A DNA stretch of 64,000 nucleotides from JAGVSR01 sp964589785. Its GTDB lineage: Bacteria; Pseudomonadota; Alphaproteobacteria; Rhizobiales; Hyphomicrobiaceae. The position numbers and the translations under genes are program-made. The stretch covers positions 1 to 64,000 of the forward strand of contig CAZPUQ010000003.1 of the NCBI GenBank assembly GCA_964589785.1. The letters are read 5' to 3'. The notes beneath the pieces were generated by a model. It had not been told where the DNA came from, ran no database searches, and saw nothing but the letters and a program-made list of their open reading frames with translations. Shown here piece by piece: positions 1 to 7,250 of this stretch; the stretch's first letter is position 1; every line of letters begins with the position of its first letter.

Positions 1-48
1 CCTAGGTAGAAACCGACACCCATGTCTCCGGGCTGGACAGTTCGAGAA

Positions 49-125
49 TGGCGCACCCGGCAGGATTCGAACCTGCGACCTTTGGATTCGGAATCCAACA
101 CTCTATCCAACTGAGCTACGGGTGC
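49..125 (-). tRNA. tRNA-Arg (anticodon CCG)
   Basis: Reverse-strand tRNA that reads CGG arginine codons. The acceptor stem GCACCCG (from 125 downward) pairs with CGGGTGC. The anticodon arm has stem TTGGA/TCCAA around loop TTCCGAA, giving anticodon CCG. The T arm contains GGTTCGAATCC. A 3' CCA is encoded at 49-51. All four arms can be drawn. It stands alone, and the first 48 bases of the window hold nothing I recognise. Confidence 0.95.
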
Positions 126-288
126 AGCGGCGCCGCGTCGGCGCAGGGCTCGACTTGATACCCCATTCGCCCCCCGGCCGCAAATGGCGGGACAGTCCCT
201 CCGGCGTGACGTAAAAGCCCGGGCGGAGGGCATCCGCGCCGCCTTTGCGCCGCCCTTCACCATGTCCCGTCCGTCGACAGGAGATCCG

Positions 289-771
289 ATGCCCGAGATG
301 CACGCCCCGCGCCCCGGCGAGCGGTCCATTGCTCTGCCCGAGACCTACGACGCGTCGGTCTATTTCATCGGCCGGATCCGGACGCCTTGGAAGACGAGGG
401 CCGAGTGCCCGAAGAGCAGCGCGGGCCGGCGCGATGTCGTCGCCACCGTCGAACTCGACCCCCGCTACGCCGAGGGGCTGGACGGGATCGAGCCGATGTC
501 CCACCTCTTCCTGCTCTATTGGCTCGACCGCGCCGACCGCAATCTCATCGTCCAGGCGCCGAGCCACGCGCCGAAGCCCCGCGGTGTCTTTGCCCTGCGC
601 TCGCCCGTCCGGCCGAACCCGATTGGGCTTTCGGTCGTCGAACTCGTGGCCGTGGACGGGACGCGCTTGGCGATCCGCAACATCGATTGCATCGACGGCA
701 CGCCGCTCCTCGATATCAAGCCCTACTTCACCTCCTCCGACAGCGTGCCCGACGCCCGCCGGCCTCCGTGA
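289..771 (+). CDS. trmO: TrmO/TsaA-family tRNA (t6A37) N6-methyltransferase-like protein
   Basis: A 160-residue protein of the TsaA/VirR (TrmO) family, whose characterised members use S-adenosylmethionine to N6-methylate threonylcarbamoyladenosine at position 37 of certain tRNAs. Diagnostic stretches are FIGRIRTPW near the N-terminus, the central SPVRPNPIGLSVVEL block, and DGTPLLDIKPY towards the C-terminus; the last two are the family signature. The size suits the short single-domain form. The frame is open from 184, but ATG 289 is chosen because AGGAG lies about six bases before it and the TsaA domain starts shortly after. It stands alone between tRNA-Arg and an AraC regulator. Substrate specificity is inferred from the family. 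Confidence 0.85.
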   Translation: MPEMHAPRPGERSIALPETYDASVYFIGRIRTPWKTRAECPKSSAGRRDVVATVELDPRYAEGLDGIEPMSHLFLLYWLDRADRNLIVQAPSHAPKPRGVFALRSPVRPNPIGLSVVELVAVDGTRLAIRNIDCIDGTPLLDIKPYFTSSDSVPDARRPP

Positions 772-828
772 CCGAATGTATAGCCGGCAGACCTCGTTGC
801 GAAGCGGCGGGCGTGCCACCCCTCCCAT

Positions 829-920
829 CGTCATCCCCGCGGCGGCGGGGGCCTGCGCAAGCGTCCGATTGAGCGCGCGCAAAGCGGCTTGCGCGGATCG
901 CGGCCTGCGCCGCGATGACG
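829..920. repeat. REP-like palindromic intergenic element
   Basis: This stretch lies between trmO and the araC-type gene. CGTCATC (829-835) and GATGACG (914-920) are inverted, and a nested inverted pair GCGCAAGC (855-862) and GCTTGCGC (887-894) lies inside. The composition (CGTCATCCCCGC start) resembles short palindromic elements scattered between genes in Hyphomicrobiales. I cannot count other genomic copies from here. It could also act as a transcription stop for the two convergent genes. Confidence 0.45.
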
Positions 921-1042
921 TCAGAGAGGTGGCACGTTCGCCGCCGCCCTTCGCCGACCACCGTGTGGTCGCGAGGCGGGGCGCAGTGAACTCGGACCAC
1001 CGCAATCCATGACGAGGACCCTGAGCGGTGCCCACCGCCGCC

Positions 1043-2140
1043 TCACGTCTCCAGCCGTTCGGTCGCCAGGCGCAGGTGCTGGCGCAGCGTGCTCGGCGGC
1101 TCCTTGAACCAGCGCTGGCAGGCCCGCGTGAAGGCCGAGAGCTCGGAGAAGCCGAGCCGCAGCGCGATCTCCGTCAGAGAGAGGTTCGTATCGCGCAGCA
1201 GATGCTCGGCCATGCTCTGCTTGATCTCCTGCACCTGCGCCTCGAAGCTCGTGCTGTCGGCCGCAAGCCGCGATTGCAGGGTCCGCGGCATCATCTTCAG
1301 CGCCGCCGCGACGGCCTCCAGCGAAATGTCGCTGCGTCCGAGCCGGGCGGTGATCTCCTGGCGGACGAGTTGCGCCAGCGCTGTTTCGCCGGCGCGCTCG
1401 CGGAGTGTTCGGTCTGCGAGATTACGCAGCAGCTCGAACAACTTGCCGTCCGCCTTGTCGTTGCGCCGATCGAGGCACGACGTGCCGATTGCGATCCGCG
1501 TCTTGCCCGCGTCGTACTTGATGCAGGGGCCGAGGAGGCGGCGCAGCGTCGGCTTGCAGGGGAATTCCGGGCAGGGCAGGTCCACCCGCAGGGGGTCCAG
1601 GTCGCCGCCCGCCGCCGCTCTCAGCCGCGCCGTCGTCACGGCGGCCGCAAACAGATGGTATTGCGCCGCTCGGCGCTGCAATCCGGGCGTGAGCCGCCAG
1701 GACAGGGTGGCCGTCTCGGCCTCGTTCGTGAGCTCGATGGCCACGGGACGGACGATCAAAGGCAGGTAACGCACGGTGACGTCGAGCGCCTCGCGCACCG
1801 AGCCGGCGTTCAGCAGAAGGTATCCGTAGACCCCCGTCTGGCGCGGATCGATGGCTTCCGCCCATTCCGCGCCGAAGCAGGGATGCCGGGTTACGGCGGC
1901 TGCCGCGTCCAGGATCGCAATGACGCATTCGAGCGGGATCTCCCGGTGCGCGGCCGGGTCGATATCGTCAAAAGAGAGATTAGCGGCCGCCAGGACGCCA
2001 GCGTAGGACACGCCGCACGTTTCCAGGAAGCCGTCCAGGCCTCCGAGCACTGCAGAACTTGCAAATGGGCGGGTCTCTACCATTTTTCGCAAGAACCGGT
2101 GCTCCGACGGGAACCCGCCGGCGCGCTGCAGCTTTAGCAT
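1043..2140 (-). CDS. AraC-family transcriptional regulator
   Basis: A 365-residue DNA-binding regulator. Residues from about 20 to 210 look like the arabinose-binding-type N-terminal domain found in OruR/ArgR-like regulators. The last hundred residues carry the double helix-turn-helix of the AraC family, including the second-helix signature LSLTEIALRLGFSELSAFTR and a following W-F-K-P-P-S motif. The start ATG at 2140 is the first in the frame. It is divergent from the marR gene across about 160 bases, so the two may share a control region, but no metabolic target gene lies beside it and the ligand cannot be guessed. Confidence 0.88.
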   Translation of the reverse strand: MLKLQRAGGFPSEHRFLRKMVETRPFASSAVLGGLDGFLETCGVSYAGVLAAANLSFDDIDPAAHREIPLECVIAILDAAAAVTRHPCFGAEWAEAIDPRQTGVYGYLLLNAGSVREALDVTVRYLPLIVRPVAIELTNEAETATLSWRLTPGLQRRAAQYHLFAAAVTTARLRAAAGGDLDPLRVDLPCPEFPCKPTLRRLLGPCIKYDAGKTRIAIGTSCLDRRNDKADGKLFELLRNLADRTLRERAGETALAQLVRQEITARLGRSDISLEAVAAALKMMPRTLQSRLAADSTSFEAQVQEIKQSMAEHLLRDTNLSLTEIALRLGFSELSAFTRACQRWFKEPPSTLRQHLRLATERLET

Positions 2141-2298
2141 ATTACACCCGGTTCTGACGTTCAGGTCAAAAAGCTTGTCCGGGGGTCAAGCGCACGGGCG
2201 ATTTAAGTCTTATTCTGAATCATGAAAGCGCGCCTGTCGCACCGCGAGCGCGGGCTTTGATCATCCACATCGCAGATCGGCAAGAGGCAAGGTTCAAA

Positions 2299-2745
2299 AT
2301 GAACGCTCCCGTCACGCTCGTTTCCACGAGCTCTACGCATCTGCTGCACCGTGCCGGGCAACTGGCCGAGGATCTGTTCTCCAAGTCCATCGGGGACCTC
2401 GGCATCACGGCCCGGCAGTTCGTCGTCCTGTCGGTCGTCGACAGTCTCGACGATCCCAGCCAGACGTCGCTGTGCGAGATCTCCGGCATCGACCGGTCCA
2501 CGCTCGCCGACATCGTCCGCCGGCTGGTCTCCCGCGGCCTGCTTTCGCGCCGCCGCACACGGCAGGATGCGCGCATGTATGCCGTGCGCATCACGCCCGA
2601 GGGCAAGGACGTGCTGCAGCGGGCGACCCCGATCGCCAACAAGGTCGATGCCGCTCTGCTCGCCGCGCTGACGCCGGAGCAGCAGGAGCAGTTCGAAGCC
2701 TTCCTCCAGAAAGTGGTCTCGCGCCCGACCACCCCGGCCGCGTAG
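2299..2745 (+). CDS. MarR-family transcriptional regulator
   Basis: A 148-residue winged-helix regulator that should act as a dimer. The recognition-helix region (TSLCEISGIDRSTLADIVRR) is followed by the wing SRRRTRQDARMYAVRITPEG, the classic MarR pattern. The frame opens earlier with a TTG at 2257, but ATG 2299 is preferred because AAGAGGCAAGG sits directly upstream. It is transcribed away from the AraC-type gene. No obvious target operon is adjacent, so the effector is unknown. Confidence 0.88.
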   Translation: MNAPVTLVSTSSTHLLHRAGQLAEDLFSKSIGDLGITARQFVVLSVVDSLDDPSQTSLCEISGIDRSTLADIVRRLVSRGLLSRRRTRQDARMYAVRITPEGKDVLQRATPIANKVDAALLAALTPEQQEQFEAFLQKVVSRPTTPAA

Positions 2746-2894
2746 GGATCGTCACGAGATACATCCGAGGCCGCCCCCGGTCCGCGACCCGGCAGACGGT
2801 TTCGGCCGACCCGCGCGGCCGGCCGCGTGGTTGGGCCGATGCGCGTCGCGGAAGGGCTGGCCTTTGAGGGCGATCCGCCTATAGTCCGGCCCGT

Positions 2895-5891
2895 ATGACT
2901 GCACGCAAGCCCGCCACCGCCCCCTCCGCCGCCCCGACAGGGGCCAGCGACGGGGATGTCGTTCCCATCGTCAAGGGCAGCCATGTGTACCTGATCGACG
3001 GGTCGGGATTCATATTCCGGGCTTTCCACGCGCTTCCTCCCCTGACGCGGCCCTCGGACGGCCTGCCGGTCGGGGCGGTGCATGGCTTCTGCACGATGCT
3101 GTGGAAGCTGCTGCAGGAGACCAAGGCGTCCGAGGCGCCGACCCACCTGGCCGTCGTGTTCGATGCCGGGCGCGAGACCTTCCGCAACAAGATCTATGAA
3201 TCGTACAAGGCCAACCGGCCGCCGCCGCCCGAAGAGCTCGTGCCGCAGTTCCCGCTGATCCGCGAGGCGGTGCGCGCCTTCAACGTTCCGTGCATCGAGC
3301 AGGACGGCTACGAGGCGGACGATCTCATTGCCACCTACGCGCGGGACGTCGTCGCCCGTGGCGGCGACGTCACCATCGTGTCGTCCGACAAGGATCTGAT
3401 GCAGCTCATCCGTCCGGGCGTGGTCATGTACGACGGCATGAAGGCGAAGCGCATCGGCCGCGACGAGGTCATCGGCAAGTTCGGCGTTCCGCCGGAGAAA
3501 GTCGTCGACGTCCAGTCGCTCGCCGGAGACACGACCGACAACGTGCCCGGCGTGCCCGGCATCGGCATCAAGACGGCAGCGGAGCTCATCAACGAATACG
3601 GCGATCTCGACGGTCTACTGTCCCATGCGGGCGAGATCAGGCAGCCCAAGCGCCGCGAGCGCCTCATCGAATACGCCGACCAGGCGCGCCTGTCGCGCGA
3701 TCTCGTCACGCTCAAGGACGACGTGCCAGGCGCCGTTCCGGTGGACACGTTGGGCGTGCGCGATCCCGACCCGGACGATCTCATCGCGTTCCTGCGTCGC
3801 ATGGAGTTCAATACTCTGACACGGCGCATCGCCGAGAAGCTCGGCGTCGACGCGCCGCCGCCGCTGGAGGTCTCTGTGGGTGCCTCGGTGGCGCGCAGGC
3901 CTGCTTCGCTCCTTGAGGCCGAGGCTGTGCCGCCCAGACCGGGCGACGCTGCGGCGTCGACGCCGCAAGCCGGCGTTGTCGCCGCGCACGCCGAGGCGCG
4001 GCGCATACCCATCGATCGGCGCGCCTACAGCACGGTGACGTCGGCGGACGAGCTCGAGCGCTGGATCGCCCGGGCGCGCGAGGCGGGCCGCGTCGCGTTC
4101 GACACCGAGACGACGAGCCTTGATGCGATGCAGGCCGATCTCGTCGGCTTTGCGCTGGCCGTCGCGCCGGGCGAGGCGTGCTACGTGCCGCTGCGGCACG
4201 GCGCGCACGGCGGCGATCTGTTCGGCGGCAGCGGGGACGTCGTGGGCCAGATCCCGCCGCACATTGCGCTTGAGCGCCTGAAGCCGCTGCTGGAGGATCC
4301 CGCGACGCTCAAGATCGGCCAGAACCTCAAGTACGATGCTCTCCTTCTGGCCCGGCACGGCATTTCCATCGCACCGTTCGACGACACGCTGCTGATCTCC
4401 TACGTGCTCGACGGGGGACGCGGCGGCCATGGCATGGACGAGCTGGCCGAGCGCCACCTCGGGCACGTGTGCATGAGCTTCGACGATGTGCTCGCGCACG
4501 CGCCAGGGGCCAGGAAGTCGGAGAAGACCTTTGCCAGCGTGCCCCTCGACAAGGCGACCGAGTATGCTGCCGAGGACGCCGATGTCACGCTGCGACTGTG
4601 GATGGTGCTGAGGCCGCGGCTCGCCGCCGAGAGGGTCACGACCGTCTACGAGACGCTCGAGCGTCCGCTGCTGCCCGTCATCGCCGCCATGGAGCAGGAC
4701 GGGATCAAGGTCGACCGGGCGATCCTGTCGCGGCTGTCGGGCGACTTCGCGCAGCGTGCGGCCCGGCACGAGGCGCTCATCTACGAGCTCGCCGGCCACA
4801 AGTTCAATCTCGGCTCGCCCCGTCAGCTCGGCGAGTTCCTGTTCGAGCGGTTGCGGCTCCCCGGCGGCAAGAAGACGAAGACAGGTCAGTGGGAGACACG
4901 TGCGGGCCTGCTCGACGACCTGGCGGCGAACGAGGACCTGCCGCCCGACGCGCGGCGCCTCATCGACACGATGCTGCAATGGCGCCAGCTCACCAAGCTG
5001 CGCTCCACCTACACGGACGCGCTGCCGGGCTTCGTCAATCCGCAGACCGGGCGCATCCATACCTGCTACGCGCTCGCGGCGACGACCACCGGCCGCCTGT
5101 CGTCGTCCGATCCCAACCTGCAGAACATCCCCGTCCGCACCAAAGAGGGACGCGAGATCCGCACCGCGTTTGTCGCCGATCGCGGCCGCAAGCTCGTATC
5201 AGCCGACTATTCGCAGATCGAGCTGCGCGTGCTCGCGCATATCGCCGACATCGCCCAGCTCAGGAAAGCCTTCGCGGACGGCCTCGACATCCATGCCATG
5301 ACGGCAAGCGAGATGTTCGGCGTGCCGCTGCCGGACATGACGAGCGAGGTGCGGCGGCGCGCGAAGGCGATCAACTTCGGCATCATCTACGGCATCTCGG
5401 CCTTCGGCCTCGCCAACCAGCTCGGCATCAGCCGCGAGGAGGCGGGCGCCTACATCAAGACCTACTTCGAGCGCTTCCCTGGCATCCGCGACTACATGGA
5501 GGAGACCAAGAAGACGGCACACGCGCGCGGTTACGTCGAGACGATCTTCGGCCGACGCATTCACTACCCGGAGATCAACACCAAGAACCCCTCCATGCGC
5601 GGGTTCCTGGAGCGCGCGGCGATCAACGCCCCGATCCAGGGCTCGGCCGCCGACATTATCCGCCGCGCCATGATCCGGATTCCGGAGGCGCTCGGGGAGG
5701 CGAGGCTTGGCGCGCGGATGCTGCTGCAGGTCCACGACGAGCTCGTGTTCGAGGCTCCCTCCGGCGAGGCGGAGGCCCTGATGCGTCTTGCCCGCGCGGT
5801 CATGGAGAAGGCGGCCGAGCCCGCGGTCAAGCTGGCGGTGCCGATCCACGTCGACGCCAAGGCGGCCGACAACTGGGAAGCCGCCCATTAG
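2895..5891 (+). CDS. polA: DNA polymerase I
   Basis: A 998-residue three-domain DNA polymerase I for Okazaki-fragment processing and repair synthesis. The N-terminal part is the 5'-3' exonuclease with the YLIDGSGFIFRAFHAL block and helix-hairpin-helix region. The middle part is a 3'-5' proofreading exonuclease that keeps its acidic residues (D403 and E405 in FDTETTS, NLKYD, YAAEDADV), so proofreading is probably active, unlike in some bacterial Pol I enzymes. The C-terminal polymerase has motif A DYSQIELR (D771), the O-helix region RRAKAINFGIIYG, and motif C VHDE (H947-D948-E949). Length is normal for alphaproteobacteria. It is monocistronic. ATG 2895 leaves about 35 residues before the conserved start. 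Confidence 0.98.
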   Translation: MTARKPATAPSAAPTGASDGDVVPIVKGSHVYLIDGSGFIFRAFHALPPLTRPSDGLPVGAVHGFCTMLWKLLQETKASEAPTHLAVVFDAGRETFRNKIYESYKANRPPPPEELVPQFPLIREAVRAFNVPCIEQDGYEADDLIATYARDVVARGGDVTIVSSDKDLMQLIRPGVVMYDGMKAKRIGRDEVIGKFGVPPEKVVDVQSLAGDTTDNVPGVPGIGIKTAAELINEYGDLDGLLSHAGEIRQPKRRERLIEYADQARLSRDLVTLKDDVPGAVPVDTLGVRDPDPDDLIAFLRRMEFNTLTRRIAEKLGVDAPPPLEVSVGASVARRPASLLEAEAVPPRPGDAAASTPQAGVVAAHAEARRIPIDRRAYSTVTSADELERWIARAREAGRVAFDTETTSLDAMQADLVGFALAVAPGEACYVPLRHGAHGGDLFGGSGDVVGQIPPHIALERLKPLLEDPATLKIGQNLKYDALLLARHGISIAPFDDTLLISYVLDGGRGGHGMDELAERHLGHVCMSFDDVLAHAPGARKSEKTFASVPLDKATEYAAEDADVTLRLWMVLRPRLAAERVTTVYETLERPLLPVIAAMEQDGIKVDRAILSRLSGDFAQRAARHEALIYELAGHKFNLGSPRQLGEFLFERLRLPGGKKTKTGQWETRAGLLDDLAANEDLPPDARRLIDTMLQWRQLTKLRSTYTDALPGFVNPQTGRIHTCYALAATTTGRLSSSDPNLQNIPVRTKEGREIRTAFVADRGRKLVSADYSQIELRVLAHIADIAQLRKAFADGLDIHAMTASEMFGVPLPDMTSEVRRRAKAINFGIIYGISAFGLANQLGISREEAGAYIKTYFERFPGIRDYMEETKKTAHARGYVETIFGRRIHYPEINTKNPSMRGFLERAAINAPIQGSAADIIRRAMIRIPEALGEARLGARMLLQVHDELVFEAPSGEAEALMRLARAVMEKAAEPAVKLAVPIHVDAKAADNWEAAH

Positions 5892-5972
5892 CAGCACTCG
5901 TGGTCCGCAAAGGGGCCTAGCCCGCGCGGCCGACCGGGGGGTCATAAGTAACTTCAATCGGGACCCCAAAAA

Positions 5973-6031
5973 AATCTGATCGCGTTCTCACGAACTTGCG
6001 ATTTGAACGTGTGCGGGATGACCGGTACAAG
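5973..6031 (+). promoter_or_regulatory. Promoter and conserved upstream box of pqqA copy 1
   Basis: A conserved box TTCTCACGAACTTGCGATTTG occupies 5985-6005. Its last TTG begins a -35-like hexamer TTGAAC (6003-6008), which is followed after exactly 17 bases by a -10-like TACAAG (6026-6031). The same box, hexamer offset and 17-base spacing recur before the other two pqqA copies. AATCTGAT just upstream (5973-5980) is shared at the same spacing with copy 3. The promoter role is inferred from this three-way conservation. Confidence 0.65.
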
Positions 6032-6088
6032 CTTTCCTATTCCGAGCCGGTTGGAGATCCCGGCGTGGTAAATCTGGAGGAAATGATC

Positions 6089-6178
6089 ATGAAGACCTGG
6101 ACCAAGCCCGCCGTTCGTGAGCAGGAAGTCGGCCTCGAGGTGACCTCGTATCTGCCGGCCGAGATCGACGTCATCTAA
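6089..6178 (+). CDS. pqqA: PQQ precursor peptide PqqA, copy 1
   Basis: A 29-residue peptide starting MKTWTKPAV with the core EVTSY, in which E17 and Y21 form the E-x3-Y pair that the radical-SAM enzyme PqqE cross-links to start pyrroloquinoline quinone synthesis. The length and the W..P...VG.EVTSY..AEID layout match Methylobacterium PqqA, as I recall that sequence. GGAGGAA lies eight to nine bases before ATG 6089; an in-frame ATG two codons earlier (6083) sits too close to it. The gene has its own promoter and a hairpin behind it. Its coding sequence is identical to copy 3. No PQQ maturation gene is in the window. Confidence 0.9.
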   Translation: MKTWTKPAVREQEVGLEVTSYLPAEIDVI

Positions 6179-6201
6179 CGTCGGTTCGCTCCGTCGAATT
6201 C

Positions 6202-6240
6202 AAGCGCGGTGGCTGCTCGCAGCTGCCGCGCTTTTCGTTT
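6202..6240 (+). terminator. Hairpin terminator after pqqA copy 1
   Basis: Stem arms 6202-6215 and 6220-6233 (AAGCGCGGTGGCTG against CAGCTGCCGCGCTT, two mismatches) with loop CTCG, followed by TTCGTTT. It starts 24 bases after the stop codon, as expected for an intrinsic terminator ending a very short transcript. Confidence 0.7.
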
Positions 6241-6268
6241 TGGGCGGGCTCTGGAGAGCAGCCCGCCC

Positions 6269-6300
6269 CTGGATGGCCGGGTTGAACCCGGCCATGACGT
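6269..6300 (+). repeat. REP-like palindrome, forward orientation
   Basis: A perfect 11-base inverted repeat ATGGCCGGGTT / AACCCGGCCAT (6273-6283 and 6285-6295) inside the frame CTGG...GACG. The same frame recurs in reverse at 6436-6466 and forward at 20647-20675, so it is a repeated element rather than a simple hairpin. It lies between pqqA copies 1 and 2. The non-coding stretch from 6300 to about 6540 holds the second element and otherwise nothing I recognise. Confidence 0.7.
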
Positions 6301-6435
6301 AGGGGGGGGGGTGGGTCGCTTGCCGCTTTCCCGCCTCCCGACATGTCCGGGCACGCCCCCGTCACCTTCCCGTCGTGGCCGGGCGTGATCAGCCATCCCA
6401 GCCGTTGGCGTTATGGACGCGTTTGCCACCCCCAA

Positions 6436-6466
6436 CGTCATGGCCGCCCTTGAGGCGGCCATCCAG
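6436..6466 (-). repeat. REP-like palindrome, reverse orientation
   Basis: Read on the reverse strand this is CTGGATGGCCGCC ... GGCGGCCATGACG, the same frame as the element at 6269-6300 with a slightly different palindrome core (arms 6440-6448 and 6454-6462). The two elements form an inverted pair in the spacer between pqqA copies 1 and 2. Confidence 0.65.
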
Positions 6467-6540
6467 AGCTGCTTGCGCTGGGTGGACCCGGTGTGGGCGG
6501 ATTAGGCAAGATGGGCGCTTCGATCAGATACTCTTATTTA

Positions 6541-6588
6541 ATTCTCACGAACTTGCGATTTGTAGTTATGAGCGACCGGGGCTATCTT
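6541..6588 (+). promoter_or_regulatory. Promoter and conserved upstream box of pqqA copy 2
   Basis: ATTCTCACGAACTTGCGATTTG at 6541-6562 matches the copy 1 box exactly over 21 bases. The trailing TTG starts TTGTAG (6560-6565), followed after 17 bases by TATCTT (6583-6588). Sequence outside the box and hexamers has diverged from copy 1, which points to selection on these elements. Confidence 0.65.
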
Positions 6589-6635
6589 TCTCAGCATGGA
6601 GCCCGGGAGATCGGCCCATTATTGGAGGACTGAAC

Positions 6636-6725
6636 ATGAAGACCTGGACCAAGCCCGCCGTTCGTGAGCAGGAAGTCGGCCTCGAGGTGACCTCGTACCT
6701 GCCGGCCGAGATCGACGTCATCTAA
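6636..6725 (+). CDS. pqqA: PQQ precursor peptide PqqA, copy 2
   Basis: Encodes exactly the same 29-residue peptide as copies 1 and 3, including the E17-x3-Y21 pair used for PQQ formation. The DNA differs from both other copies by one silent change (TAC instead of TAT for Y21). GGAGG lies about eight bases before the ATG. It is flanked by its own promoter box and by a strong perfect-stem terminator, so it is a separate transcription unit. There is no sign of decay. Confidence 0.9.
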   Translation: MKTWTKPAVREQEVGLEVTSYLPAEIDVI

Positions 6726-6749
6726 CTGACGACGACATCCGGAATTTTA

Positions 6750-6790
6750 GAAACGCGGCGGCTGCGGGATGCAGCCGCCGCGTTTCTCAT
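6750..6790 (+). terminator. Perfect-stem terminator after pqqA copy 2
   Basis: A 16-base perfect inverted repeat, GAAACGCGGCGGCTGC (6750-6765) and GCAGCCGCCGCGTTTC (6771-6786), with loop GGGAT and a T-rich run on the forward strand. It begins 25 bases after the stop codon. Confidence 0.85.
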
Positions 6791-6885
6791 TTCGACTTCG
6801 CCGCAGCGCGCACAATCTCCGGCACCGATCATGGCTTGAATGCACAGCGCGCCATTAGCGCGATCCGGATCTTCGATCAGTCAAT

Positions 6886-6941
6886 CTGATGATCATCTCA
6901 CGTGATTGCGATTTGTTATTATCGTAGACCTCCCCTATATA
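6886..6941 (+). promoter_or_regulatory. Promoter and conserved upstream box of pqqA copy 3
   Basis: A diverged form of the box, ATCTCACGTGATTGCGATTTG (6895-6915), with TTGTTA as -35-like hexamer (6913-6918), a 17-base spacer, and TATATA as -10-like hexamer (6936-6941). AATCTGAT upstream (6883-6890) is shared in sequence and spacing with copy 1. The hexamers are the best of the three copies, so this may be the strongest promoter. Confidence 0.68.
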
Positions 6942-6995
6942 TACATCACCTCAGCGGCGTAGCGCCGTATGGGGGGAAACTGGAGGAAATACAAC

Positions 6996-7085
6996 ATGAA
7001 GACCTGGACCAAGCCCGCCGTTCGTGAGCAGGAAGTCGGCCTCGAGGTGACCTCGTATCTGCCGGCCGAGATCGACGTCATCTAA
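6996..7085 (+). CDS. pqqA: PQQ precursor peptide PqqA, copy 3
   Basis: Identical at the DNA level to copy 1 over all 90 bases and encoding the same 29-residue PqqA with E17 and Y21. GGAGGAA precedes the ATG by about eight bases. It is the last of the tandem set; spacings between stop and next start are 457 and 270 bases. A GC hairpin follows. The next gene downstream is an unrecognised protein, not pqqB. Confidence 0.9.
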   Translation: MKTWTKPAVREQEVGLEVTSYLPAEIDVI

Positions 7086-7114
7086 CGTCGTCTCGCTCAA
7101 GCGGTTTGAAGGTG

Positions 7115-7145
7115 CGGCGGCCCTTGTGGGCCGCCGTTACTGTTT
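7115..7145 (+). terminator. Hairpin terminator after pqqA copy 3
   Basis: Nine-base perfect stem CGGCGGCCC (7115-7123) and GGGCCGCCG (7128-7136), loop TTGT, then TTACTGTTT. It is 30 bases after the stop codon. The three pqqA copies all have such a hairpin, but the stems are unrelated in detail. Confidence 0.75.
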
Positions 7146-7250
7146 GGGCCGTCGGATTCCGCCAATCCGGTGGCGCCTCCTGCCTCGCTCCCCTCGTCCG
7201 CGTTTGATAGGGTCGATCCGAATCGGGAACGGCCTCTGCGGACGACTATC

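Noticed and set aside
103..1035. Long reverse-strand open frame over trmO and the tRNA
   Set aside because: It runs antisense through a recognised gene and a tRNA and has the arginine/alanine-rich composition of a high-GC shadow frame.
3615..5060. 481-codon reverse frame inside polA
   Set aside because: Antisense to well-conserved polymerase sequence with no recognisable protein features.
6375..6725. 116-residue protein ending in the PqqA copy 2 sequence
   Set aside because: The upstream part crosses the REP-like element and the promoter box and is not conserved; the strong ribosome site fixes the start at 6636.
6089..7085. CRISPR-like or simple repeat explanation for the three identical 90-base units
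   Set aside because: Units are spaced by 270 to 457 bases, are open frames with ribosome sites, and encode an E-x3-Y PqqA peptide; there is no short regular repeat-spacer pattern.
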